From Taxawa tesnikishii (nom. ined.) (lineage: Eukaryota > Ascomycota > Dothideomycetes > Dothideales): a stretch of DNA of 64,000 bases. Under the pieces are notes generated by a model, which worked only from the letters and a program-made list of their open reading frames with translations, ran no database searches and was not told where the DNA came from. Where the stretch lies: contig JAPDRO010000006.1 of NCBI GenBank assembly GCA_030247885.1, positions 124,001-188,000 of the forward strand. The letters are read 5' to 3'. Both the position numbers and the translations under genes were made by a program. Positions 32,813-43,084 of this stretch are shown piece by piece (position 1 is the stretch's first letter; each line of letters opens with the position of its first letter).

Positions 32813-34809
32813 ATGGACAACTCTCCAGAGGAGGCGGGTCCCTCCGCGGCCCAGGACAGCACCAACGATGACGCGCCAGAGTCTAGCCAGCATCATACCC
32901 TCAAATATCACCTTCTGGGACCCTCCCTCACCAAGTCCGGCCAGGACGATGTTGATCAGAAGAAGGTCGCCGAGGTCATCTACAACACCTCCAAGGGCAG
33001 CAAGTTTTTCAACAACGAGGAGGTCAGGGATAAAAACCTGACGATCAAAATCAACCGCATCCTGGCCAAGAAGAGGCAACTGGACAAAGTTGAGCTGAAG
33101 CATGACTTGCGGAAAGCAGACGATTACATTGCGGAGCTGGAACTCACGAGGGACTTGAGTCAGGTCGTGGTGCACATCGATTGCGACGCGTTCTATGCGG
33201 CAGTAGAAGAGTTGGACAGGCCGGAGCTCAAGGATGTCCCGTTCGCGGTGGGTAAGGGCGTGCTCACAACATGCAATTACCATGCACGGAAATTTGGCTG
33301 CAGGAGTGGCATGGCGGGCTTTGTGGCAGACAAACTCTGTCCCAACCTCATTCACATACCCATGAACTTCGACAAGTACAACGCCAAGGCGAAAGAAGTG
33401 CGTGCCGTGCTGTCACGGTACGATGCGCGGTTCGAGAGTGCCAGCATCGACGAAGCATACTTGAACATGACGGCCTATTGCCAGGAGCATCAGCTTAGCC
33501 CGGAAGAAGCAGTGCAAAAGATGCGTGACGAGGTGTTCCAAGAGGCCAAGATTACCATTTCCGCCGGAATCGCCGCGAACACTAAGTTGGCTAAGATCTG
33601 CTCGAACAAGAACAAACCCAACGGACAGTTCAGGCTACCTTCCGATCGTGCGAGCATCGTAGCTTTCATGAGGGATTTGCCCACCCGAAAGGTCAATGGC
33701 ATTGGGCGCGTGTTCGAGCGGGAACTCGACGCTATCGGCGTCAAGACATGCGGAGATATCTATCCTCACCGTGCCTATCTATCAAGACTCTTTGGCGAGA
33801 AAGCGTTCCAATTCCTCATGGGCGTTTACCTTGGTCTAGGCCGCACGACAGTCCGTCCTTCGGAGGAATACGAACGCAAGAGCGTTGGCACGGAGACGAC
33901 GTTTCGTGACCTGTCAGATCCCAAAGAACTCCGACAGAAGCTGCAATGGCTGGCTGAAGAGCTCCAGAAGGACTGCGAGCGAACGCAGTTCAAAGGCAGG
34001 ACTCTGGTGCTAAAAGTGAAGATGCATACGTATGAAGGTCTCACAAGACAGGTCGCGCCCCCAAAGCTGTGCATCTGGCAGAAGACTTGTACAAGTATTC
34101 GCTGCCGATGCTGGCCAAGCTGGAGAAGGAGATGCCAAACATGAAGCTCCGGCTTATGGGGCTGCGCATCACGCAGCTTGTCAGCATGAAGAAGGGGGAT
34201 GTGGATTTCTTTGGACGGAAGAAGGGTACTGCGTCGGCACCAGTCATTCGCAAAGCATCAGCAACAGACGAAGGTGAATGGGAGCAGTGGCCCGACGAAG
34301 AATTTGAAGACGCAGCACGACAGGAGCGGCAGGATGAAATGGAAGAGCTTGAGCGCCTGAGTCAAGATCACGCTGTTCAGGAAAGCAAAGATGACAACGC
34401 CGCTCAGAACAGCAAGGACGAGGAGAGTGACAAAGAGCGTCAAGCCTTCGAGGCTCGGAAACACGACAATGGCTTCGCGTGGCGCTTGCTGCTGGAAGAA
34501 GAACGGGCAAAAGAGCGTGCCGAAGCAGAGCAAGCAGCCGAGGCGGAGAAGGAGGAACGCTGGAGTTGTCCGATCTGTGGACTGCCGCAGCCAGCTGAGG
34601 ACAAAGCCTTCAACACACATATCGATGGGTGCCTGTCACGACAAACCATCAAGGAGATCGTCAAGACCTCATCACCGCCAAGACAATTGGCATCACCGAC
34701 CGCAGGGCCCGTCAAGAAGAAGCGAGGAAGGCCAAAGAGTGGGACAGTGACATCACAAGAGGCCAAGAGGCCGAAACACGCATTCTTTACACGTGAGTGG
34801 GAAGAGTAA
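32813..34809 (+). CDS. POLK: DNA polymerase kappa (DinB-type translesion polymerase)
   Basis: A Y-family polymerase of about 665 residues that copies past damaged bases. The N-clasp (KVAEVIYNTSKGSKFFNNEE) is followed by the catalytic palm with VVHIDCDAFYAAVE (about 118-131) and SASIDEAYLNM (about 209-219), carrying the metal-binding Asp/Asp-Glu residues. Next come helix-hairpin-helix (PTRKVNGIGRVFERELDAIG), little finger (YLGLGRTTVRPSEEYERKSVG), a long acidic linker, and a C-terminal UBZ4-like zinc finger (CPICGLPQ, then HIDGC, about 586-607) for ubiquitinated PCNA. A basic KKKRGRPKSG stretch near the end could be a nuclear signal. At about 34062-34066 the frame moves by one base between APPK and HLAEDLYKYSLPMLAKLEKE; one restored base gives 666 codons. 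I treat this as an assembly deletion. Confidence 0.92.
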
Positions 34810-35070
34810 CTTGAAAGCTATTCATCTCATTCCGAAGAATTTTCGTTTCGTTTCCTCGTCGTCCCGTCATCGTCCAAGACAATTCTTCCGACTTCTCTCT
34901 CGTATCAGCCGCAATGCGGTACAATAAAGCCATTTGGTCTTATGGTTCTCATTCACATCTAGTGTCATCGTCGTTCGTGTGCATACATGCGCCCTTTTAG
35001 CATACGTCCACACGTCTCCAAACCAAGCCTGAGCTTCCCACGAGAATCCGACCTCAAATCCACCATCAAC

Positions 35071-36553
35071 TTACTTTCCCTTTGGAAAATCTTCCGGGTA
35101 CTCGCATGTAAACATATTGGACCTGCAACGTGCACACTGTGGTCTGTCGAAATCGCATTGAAGTATGCTCCTCTGACAATTAAGGCACTTTGTCTTACCC
35201 TCATCCTCCGGGCCCGCTGGTCCGCCAATCGGTTTGTGGCGCTCGGCTTCGTTGAAAGGTTGAAGGTCCCGCAATGCTATTGGCGCCTTGGACTTGCGGC
35301 GCGGAGGCTCTATGAAGGTCCGCGGCGGAGCTTCGTCGTACGATACCGTGGCCGAAGGTGGTGCTGCCGCGTTCGACTTGGAGCTGTTGCGTGGTGGTGG
35401 CGGTGGTCTACTGGGCTTCATGAAAATACTCGAACGTCGCTTCATCCTAAACGGGTTCTGTTGGGTCGCCGCTCCGGAGAGGCCGCTAGGCGGCGGGGGA
35501 TCCTCACCTACGCGCTCTCGCGGCGTGTCCTCAGGGCGCAGCGTCCTCAACGCGGCGTGGGCGTTGGCGGTGAGAGGCACCTGGAGACGGCCCGCCCTCG
35601 TTGCCGCTGCGGAAGCGGACTCTCGTCTAGGATTAGGTGCGTCGAGGATCGCCCGGAACTTCTTATGGCGACCTGCGGTCGTGACCGTCGTGGGAGCGGA
35701 TTTTCGTCTGGATGCGACCTTTTCCATGTCTTCGCGCTCTTCCTCTGCATGGAGCAAACTGGACAGACTATCGTCAGAGGCAGAGTCACCAGGATGCGGA
35801 GCGGCCTCCCCTGAGGCCGATTCCGGGCCTTTCTTTTCCGAGGGTTTCGTTCCCGCTCAGCTGCAAAGTCGGCGCGCAGCATAGCGTTGAACTGTTCTTC
35901 GGTCATCTCTTCTTCGGAGTTTTCGCTCCCTTCCGCTCCCGTCACTGGGGGCAGGAAGATTGTGGTGTTTCAGACGGTCCAGGAGGTGCGCGAGCTAGCG
36001 ACGATGAGGACGCATGGATTGGCTTCTCCTTGGCTTCCTGGTCCGAGTTCAGGCCTGCCGGTGCACGCCGCTTGCGACCTGATGCGTCATCCGCGATGTA
36101 GCTTCTGTCGAAGTCTTCTTCCAGGCGTTGAACAGACCATTCGTATCCCGGAGGACGGTGAGTGAACTCTCGCAGGGAAGCGCTTCTCAGCGGAGATGAC
36201 GGACGTCGTGTCTTCCTCGGGGGTTCCGGAGTGGGCGATGGAGAGGATCCCCGGGCCTGCTCGCGCGTAGATCTCCTCCCAGGCTTGCGTTCCTTGGTAT
36301 TGCGTTCTTTGCGACAGTCCAAGCACTCCTTGAAGAACGGCGTCTTCGGCGACGGGCCTTTCTTCTCGAACTGCTCGATGGGTCCGGTCTTTCCGCACTT
36401 GGTACATGGGTCTGGTAGGGGAATTTCGGTTTCGTCTGCTGGTATGTGTGAGGGCCGTGGAGGGCTGTTTTTGTCATCGTCACCACCACCGTCAGGGGCA
36501 GTTGCTACGGTTGAGTTTGGCTTGTTGATCGGAGTGAAAGACGAAGGTTCCAT
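35071..36553 (-). CDS. Putative regulator with N-terminal CxxC zinc motif and C-terminal Zn2Cys6 cluster
   Basis: Predicted 494 residues after allowing for two single-base gaps, at 35845-35847 (TTT) and 35947-35951 (GGGGG, plus strand); the total is then 495 codons. The N-terminal part has CTKCGKTGPIEQF, then FKECLDCRKERN, a four-cysteine pair that could bind zinc. The middle is disordered, charged and Pro-rich. The last 40 residues contain CLNCQRSILQC followed by QCARC and FTC: C-x2-C-x6-C-x6-C-x2-C-x6-C at about 457-484, the spacing of a fungal Zn(II)2Cys6 binuclear cluster. In most fungal transcription factors this domain is N-terminal, so a cluster at the extreme C-terminus is unusual. 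No middle-homology region is seen. DNA binding is inferred. Confidence 0.7.
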
Positions 36554-37103
36554 GTCTTGAGAATTGGAGAGTTGGTTGGTTTACCAACGTGTTCAGTGTG
36601 GTTTCGCATGATGATTCTTAAAGCAGGGCGCAGCGATGGGCTGCTTGGGAAGAGATCAGAGATCGAGATCAGTGCGATGGAGATCCAGATCTAGGGAACT
36701 GTAACGGCGCTGTCTGGATTGAGCGAGATGATGTTACTGAGATCCGTGTTTGTGCTGTACTATCTCCACTTGATATCGGAAGTGCTAGTCTTAGGCATCA
36801 CGACGGTATGTCGTTAAGATATAGTATACAAGATGAGAGATCGAAGGTGATTATCCATAACGGGCCGCTATAGGATGCGGGCACGTGCTTAGAAGCAAGT
36901 CTTTCCTATATTCTATAATAGCGGCATCGCGGAAACGCTTCGTATTGCAATGGCTTGTTGTGTACTTGTGCTGTGCAACGAAAAAGAATAAATTGTTTTC
37001 ATTACACTGCCCTCTTGCGCTGACTGGGTACTCTGCACAAAAGAAAAACGGCCTGAATACATGAAAAGTACTCCGAAATTCTCGCGGCTCAACACCAACG
37101 CCC
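36554..37103. other. Intergenic region, AT-rich
   Basis: Upstream of the Zn2Cys6 gene and downstream of the first MGN paralogue. Relatively AT-rich, no gene seen. Confidence 0.5.
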
Positions 37104-37607
37104 CTAGGGATGTCTGATCTCGGGACAACTGTTGAGCTCCTTGAATTGGCGCAGCATGTCGGCGTATGTGGTAGAGCTGACCTTTGGCATGTCCTCCAGC
37201 AGTTCCAGTATCCGGCGCCACATGGCGAAGTAAGCACGGAAGCGATAGATTCTGTTGCGGCCCACTCCACACCTGAACTGCGCGTCGATCTGATGTACGG
37301 GCTTGCCGCTTTCGTCCAAGACGCAAATCGCCACATTGTTCTGTCCTTGGGGGCCTCGAGGGGTTTTCGAGTAGGTGACTTGGAAATCGTAGCAGTTCTG
37401 CAGCAGCCCTTGGTTCAGGGAGTCTTGATTGATGAGGTAGAACATCAAATGGGCTGTGAGACGTTAGTTTCTGCCCGAGAGGTACGGGTTGGGTTTGTTC
37501 TTACGAATGAATTTCGTCTTGTAGTCTGGTTCACAGCTGAACGCAGGAGCCATACGTTTCCTCAGCCGGCGCGTGCTTGGGAGTTCGTGACTGGTGGCGT
37601 TGCCCAT
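37104..37607 (-). CDS. Small MGNxxS protein A, tandem paralogue
   Basis: A 150-residue protein in two exons, 37607-37505 and 37453-37104 (51-nt intron, donor GTAAGA, acceptor CACAG). It starts MGNATSHELPSTRRLRKRM: Gly2 with Ser6 fits the N-myristoylation consensus. The body reads FIPHLMFYLINQDSLNQGLL, then QNCYDFQVTYSKTPRG, NVAICVLDESGKPVHQIDAQF, and a helical segment YRFRAYFAMWRRILELLEDM. No transmembrane segment or secretion signal is seen. The gene 1 kb away (38196-38822) has the same architecture, intron position and intron length, so the pair arose by tandem duplication. Family unknown to me; membrane-tethered cytosolic protein is inferred from the start. Confidence 0.72.
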
Positions 37608-38195
37608 GGTGGAGGTTTGTGAGTGGCTTCTGTTAAGGATTGAGGAAAGAAGTTTTTAGATGTCGAGAAGTAAGACGATGTGTTGTTCAGAGGCGGAAGG
37701 GTCGTGAACGGTGTCGGTAGTCGTCGTGCTATGATTTAGAAGCTGTGGTGCTGATGGTCCGTAATGGAGATGGGAAAGAAAGAAAGGGCGGGATGTAGGA
37801 GAGTCGATAATTATGTCCATGCGAAAAGCAGTAAGCCGTAGGCAGCAACATCCTAACAGTGTTTCGCAAGCTGGCAGTGCTCTCGTGTAAGAAAGTTTAT
37901 TAATGTTTGGACAGAAAGACGATGCGAGAATGTAAGTAGGCTGGTACGTTGGATTGCAGTATCACCGTTAGACTTTTTCTACTTGACGCTTATACCACGA
38001 TGACGACTGTGAAAATAAGTTTCCACTCCACTCTTGGCCATGGCTTCCCTCGAATGAAACCCAGTCACCAGAAAATGCGGAGAGCTAGTTATTCGGCTGC
38101 TCGACTCGGCGCAATCATCGCAAGAACATTTCCGGTCCGTATAACGTGCACCTGGACGTGCTAGATTGTGCGTGCCGTTCTTCTCGTCTTGAAGC
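37608..38195. other. Spacer between the two MGN paralogues
   Basis: Promoter of copy A and 3' region of copy B. No gene seen. Confidence 0.5.
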
Positions 38196-38822
38196 TCACT
38201 TCTGAGTTTCCGTAGCGGAATATGCAGGCGGCAAATCCTCAGCGTTTTCTTCCGTCGAAGTGACCAGCGGATTCTCTTGGCTCGCTAACCGGCGGGATCC
38301 CTTCTCTTGTGTCGTTCGAGTTTTGTTCAGCAGGCCCATCACTCTATGCAGCATTGCGACGTATGCTTCCAGACGCCACTCATGCCTGCTCGGATTTGTA
38401 TGCATCCCCTCGTTGAACCCTGCAGCGACCTTGTGTACTGGCTTGTACTCCTGGCCTAGGATCCAGATTTCCACGTAAGATCTGACGTCGGGCAGCTCCG
38501 TATAGGCGACTTTGAAGTCGTAGACGTCCTGCTGTAGCCCCTCGTTCAAGAGATCTAGACCAAGCAGGTAAGACATGAGTTGAGCTGTGAGGTCAGTCTC
38601 GAGGAAAACCAAAGGAGTGTCACTTCGCTACTCACGTATGAACAGTCTCTCAAAATCAGGCTCATCACCCCATTCAAGCGCCAGGCAGTCCTTCAGACGC
38701 CGAGTGCTTGCGAGCTTACGAATCGGCACGCATCTCTTCATCGGAGGATTGCTTTGTGCCGGAGGATTGTTGAAGCTCGGAAATGTGTTTCCTGAAGTAG
38801 GTCCACTGCAGCAGTTGCCCAT
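38196..38822 (-). CDS. Small MGNxxS protein B, tandem paralogue
   Basis: A 191-residue protein in two exons, 38822-38636 and 38584-38196 (51-nt intron, donor GTGAGT, acceptor CACAG). It starts MGNCCSGPTSGNT: myristoylation consensus plus two cysteines suited to palmitoylation. Aligned with copy A: STRRLKDCLALEWGDEPDFE; FIPQLMSYLLGLDLLNEGL; QQDVYDFKVAYTELPDV; VEIWILGQEYKPVHKVAAGF; WRLEAYVAMLHRVMGLLNK. Copy B is longer at both ends, ending in a Pro/Tyr tail with LPPAYS, a PPxY-like motif. The intron interrupts the same codon position as in copy A. Function unknown. Confidence 0.72.
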
Positions 38823-39452
38823 CTCGAAGCACTCTCAGTGATATGTCTGAGCAACGAGCAAGTATGCGAAAGCGATGCGAGGAAGCCGGTACTTATCGTA
38901 GCGCATCCAGGCAGACTTTCCAGATTTCGTACCATCCCTAACTGTGCCACGGTATCGATGATGGGAAGAGTCATGCTGCGGGGCTTATCCGAGAGCTTAC
39001 CACTGACGCGAAAAGTTAACAGAGTCTGCCTAAAGGCTGATATAACACGTGTCTTTAGTACGGTGACATCGCTCTCACTACGACCATTGAAGCACTCGAG
39101 CTCAAATAGATGAGATTCTTTGTGAAGTGCTTACAACGTCAAGATAGGATGTGACGGGATCCAACCTCTTTCCAGTGATGATCTCCGTTTCTTTGCGCGT
39201 ATTCCCATGTTATCTCCTAGACCGCTCTGTGAAGAGCCACCGTCCGGCTGTTATCTAGACCCCCTCCTTCGCCCGAATATTCCATGCCTTCTGACCTGGT
39301 ATGAGACTTCTCCATAAACGGGCAGGATACCCTTGTCGTGCCGCTTTTCATACCCAGCATTTTCGGAGGGAAGACGCCTCCAGCGGCGTCGCTGCTAACT
39401 CGTGTTATCTCAGCAGCTCAGATTCCACTCCCCATCCATCTGCTTGAGTGGT
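38823..39452. other. Intergenic region
   Basis: Upstream of MGN paralogue B and downstream of the DUF6314 gene. No gene seen. Confidence 0.5.
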
Positions 39453-39971
39453 TCATCGTTCATATGCAGTATCACTCATGTAGTCTTTCTGCGGGCCCTT
39501 GACCTTGTATCGCAAACCCCACACCTTCGTCTCTCCATCTTCTGCTCTGCGAAAGTCATACAGCGCCCAATACATGTCCATATCGCACAGATGGTCGCCC
39601 TTGGCTATCCATCTCCCCTCGTTGTATTCGAACTCCAGCTCGTGGAACAGATAGTCCACGTCTTCCTCGCCCTCGGTGTGCGGCTCCTTCACGAACCATG
39701 CCGAGATCTTGTCGTCTTCGGGGCTGTAGCGGTATATGTATTTTCGATTGGCGCGTAGGATGTGGCCTTGATCCGTTCGAAGTTCACCTGTCTCATGGTA
39801 GAGATAGGAGGATTGGTTAAATGCGGAGTGCGGTGTGAATGTCGCTGTGCCCGTGAATGTTCCTGACGGGAAGTCCGGCAGAACGCTGGTTAACCGGCGG
39901 TGTAGCTTCCATGTGCCTGAGAGATTGTCGAATATCTCTTTGAGGGGAGGCTTGCGCTGTATCGAAGGCAT
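39453..39971 (-). CDS. DUF6314 domain protein
   Basis: A single-exon protein of 172 residues, starting MPSIQRKPPLKEIFDNLSG (chosen over an ATG 21 bases upstream because the family begins near this point). It has the beta-barrel-like pattern of DUF6314: LSGTWKLHR, GTFTGTATFTP, YLYHETGELRT, RKYIYRYSPEDDKISAWFV, DVDYLFHELEFEY, RWIAKGDHLCDMDMYWALY and YKVKGPQKDY. Relatives are mostly uncharacterised small cytosolic proteins of bacteria and fungi; a lipocalin-like ligand-binding fold is plausible but unproven. Confidence 0.82.
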   Translation of the reverse strand: MPSIQRKPPLKEIFDNLSGTWKLHRRLTSVLPDFPSGTFTGTATFTPHSAFNQSSYLYHETGELRTDQGHILRANRKYIYRYSPEDDKISAWFVKEPHTEGEEDVDYLFHELEFEYNEGRWIAKGDHLCDMDMYWALYDFRRAEDGETKVWGLRYKVKGPQKDYMSDTAYER

Positions 39972-40690
39972 TCCGTTTCTTCTTAAACGCACTTATATGG
40001 AGCAGGGAGGTGAAATGAAATCGCTTCACTTGCGAAGTCGCAGGCTGTCAGAGCCGGATCTTTCCGGACAGCGAAACCCGCCAGCTTCTTTGTTCTCCGC
40101 GATCATTGGGTGTCTTTACTGCTGAAAAAGACATCACATTGACACTTACCGGCTAATCTGCTCCCGAGAACAACGAGTTGCGTTCCGTGATTTACTTCGT
40201 CATCCGTAGTACATCATTGTGAGTGATTAGACCAGCACCCTTTGACTGTCTAATCTTCCAGCCTTGCGTACTTTGCCTAACACTTTTGCTCTCCACGCTT
40301 CTTCCATTTTCTTCGTTCTTCGTCTACTCTCACTCGGCGCTTGCCCCTTGGTGTTGTGAAGAATCAGCTCCAGGAATTTTGGTGTCAGATGGCCATTCGA
40401 GAAAGCAACCCCTCGCAGGACACTTCCAGTGACCATCTTGACGCCTTTGCCGACGAATCTTCGGACGATAGCCTCACACAAAGGTCGAAAGATTCCCTGT
40501 CTTGTCCAAAGGAGAGGGTTATGCGCACATGAACTTTGTGTTACCCGTTTTTGTAGAGCGAGTAAAGTCGTGGGCACCGCTATCCTATCAACGGCATTCC
40601 CGTCTCTTCTCCGGATCCTTCCTAACAGCACGGTGGGTGAGGTTCTTTGCGAGTTGTGGGAAACAAGCCTTGACGCCCTCGAGTTGGATA
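39972..40690. other. Intergenic region upstream of HET fragment
   Basis: No HET domain or other recognisable coding sequence is visible in any frame upstream of the HET C-terminal fragment. Confidence 0.45.
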
Positions 40691-40987
40691 AGAATGTCCC
40701 CCATGGTGAAAGGAAAGCCCATTGCGAAGTCCTATTCGTATAGAATGTTCACAATGGCAAAGGGGTATCTCGGGGCCGCGCTCGGGGAACTATGTGCAGG
40801 CGATTCGGTCTGCATTCTCCACGGCGGCAGGGTTCCATTTATCCTACGACCTGTTCCTTCTCCTGACGATAAACAATCTCTGATCATGGGGAAGACATAC
40901 ATCCACGGAGTCGTGAAAGGCGAGGCGATGGATATGCCGCGCCGGGAAGAGCGGGAGTGGTTTTGTTTGAAGACCTGTGTTGTGTAA
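40691..40987 (+). pseudogene. C-terminal fragment of a HET-domain (het-6-like) protein
   Basis: The end of an open frame reads MFTMAKGYLGAALGELCAGD, then SVCILHGGRVPFILRP and TYIHGVVKGEAM, before a stop at 40985-40987. This matches the conserved C-terminal segment of fungal heterokaryon-incompatibility proteins (family pattern: GY-GLGP, GD-VCVL-GG-VPF-LRP, Y-HG-M-GE). The HET domain itself and the long middle region, normally several hundred residues upstream, are absent, so I read it as a gene relic. It could instead be a last exon of a gene with a displaced 5' part, but no such part is visible. Confidence 0.6.
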
Positions 40988-41380
40988 CTAGCAGGCTGTC
41001 TTTCCAATCATATTGTGAAACTACGATAGCGACTCAATCGAATGCCTTGGCTGTATTAGGACGTGACCGAAGAGATCTTGTCGTGTCACCCACTCAGATC
41101 CATAAGCAAGCCCTTAAGAACGGACGACTCCGATGTAATACTTCTGGGGTCATAACAACAATCACGTAGGTGATAGATCGTGAAGCAGATGGATTCGTTT
41201 CGGAGCATAGATGTTTCAAAACTTGTATACACATTGGCCCATCGAGCGTATCGGACACTTCCAACTCAGGCATTCAGCTGATAGCGAAGCAGACTAGTAA
41301 ATTTCTGCTGATGTTCCTTCATCCTCGACAATAGTGCGTCCTCTTTTCCACCGTCCGTTGGCCATCTCTCAATGCATCGT
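40988..41380. other. Intergenic region
   Basis: Between the HET fragment and the 3' end of the ATPase inhibitor gene. No gene seen. Confidence 0.5.
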
Positions 41381-41665
41381 CTAAGCATCCTTCTTGTGAG
41401 AGAGCTCCTCAGCCTCCTGCCTGTCCTTGGCAAGCTGAGCCTCCTGGTCGGCAATCTTCTTCTTCAGGGCAGCCAGCTTCTCCTTCTCGTGTTGCCTGAT
41501 GTAGAGGGCCTCGGATGCCTCCTCGCGCTTGGTGAAGGCATCGCTGTGGGCGGCGCCGCCCGAGCGTGGTGCGCCAGTGTCACCGGCGGCCATTCTGCGG
41601 GTGATGGAGGAGAAGCTGCGGGTTGCTGGGCGGGCAGCGCGGACGACTCTGAGCGCGGCAGACAT
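41381..41665 (-). CDS. INH1: Mitochondrial F1F0-ATPase inhibitor (IF1)
   Basis: A 94-residue mitochondrial matrix protein that blocks ATP hydrolysis by the F1 motor when the membrane potential falls. The N-terminus MSAALRVVRAARPATRSFSS is a basic amphipathic presequence. The inhibitory segment is around GGAAHSDAFTKREEASEALY, with the usual charged helix IRQHEKEKLAALKKKIADQ continuing into a coiled coil that ends SHKKDA. Single exon. The ATG at 41665 is chosen over an in-frame one at 41698 because the targeting signal starts there. Confidence 0.9.
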   Translation of the reverse strand: MSAALRVVRAARPATRSFSSITRRMAAGDTGAPRSGGAAHSDAFTKREEASEALYIRQHEKEKLAALKKKIADQEAQLAKDRQEAEELSHKKDA

Positions 41666-43084
41666 GGTCTGGAGGGAGAGGTGGTCAGTATACGTCATGC
41701 TGTTTTGTTCAGGGTTGTTGTTGTTGTTGGCTCACTGCGTGTGGTAGATTGTGTGGCTGTGAGGTTTGAGCTCAGGAGGTGTAGCAGGTATCGGTCGGTT
41801 GATGTGAGATATGAGCGAGAAGTGAGGAGACGGTTCCGTGATGGAAGCTTCCAACGAACCTCAGGTGAGCTGCCGGTCTGGAGACACGAGCTGCTGCTTG
41901 CCAAGGCGGATCCGCAGGGCAGACCTGTTTGAAGTGATGGCGCTCTCGACCGATACTCTGAGCCCAACAGCAACAGTTTCATGGTATCATTGTGTTGGAC
42001 ATGTCTGCCGAACAGGAAGTCTTTAGCAGCCTCCTAGATGAGTTGCTTCTAAATGCAGAGAAAAGGCAGCATGCGGAACGAAAGGAACCTGACATGGGAA
42101 CAACTGTGACTTGCAATATTTACTTCGATACTCACCATCACTACAAACGCTATCCGCAGGGCAGCGACTTCCCTGTGACGTGTGGCTGCGCCCAAGCTCC
42201 ATGATTCGCCGGGGCAGCTGGAAATCCGAACGAAAGACGCCCTGGCAAACTCTCAACAAGCCATCAACCTTCACCGACACTGGAGAACCTCTCCTAAACA
42301 TCGCCAATTGGGTGAGTATACCTCTTTCTCTTCTTCTTTGACTTCTCCGTCGGCTTCCTCCTCGATCCAGTCAGCCAATTCATCTCCAAACGCCATCTCA
42401 TCCACAAGAGGGGCATAGTGGGGGCTATTGGTTGATCGAGAGTCGTGCCTACTATCTATTGAAACAAAACACTCAGCCAATCCCTATCCTTTCTTTTCCG
42501 CGACTTCAAAGGATCTTGTCACTCATACCAGACCAAGTCCTAGATCCATTGCACTCTTTGTCACGATCAAGCGATCCTCACAAAAACAACCCGTATGTAT
42601 CTTTCTCTTGCGGTATCGGCTTTTGCTGCATCACCATGTTTCATAGTGCTTACGCATTGTTGACGCTTCCCATTGTACTCCCAACACACTACTGTATCTG
42701 AGCCTCCCCTCCGTTCGCGCCCAGCATGTCCACACCATATACACTCATCTCAACGAGCACAACACAACACCAGAACGCCGGCGCTTTATCGCAGTTCAAA
42801 CACCAGGTCCAGCGGTCCTACCAGCAAACAGCTTCTTCCTTACTCCTACCATTGTACTGTTCTCCGGACAAGACGGCCCTCCAACCGACATCGAGCGATT
42901 GTTCTCATTCACACGTCGGAGAATGTCACGAGCCCGTCAACTGACAGAAAAAGCAGACGTCTAGACCCTCCACGTTTCCAAACCAGGCTTCTCCAGCCCC
43001 TGTATACAGTCCGTCAACCCGCTCGACGGCATAGTCGAGCGTACCCTTCCTCTCTCGAACCTTTATACCTCCACAACCGCAACC
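41666..43084. other. Divergent intergenic region INH1/hexokinase
   Basis: 1.4 kb holding both promoters. The 3' part (42300-43080) is strongly pyrimidine-rich on the plus strand, as in leader regions of highly expressed fungal genes. No gene seen. Confidence 0.5.
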
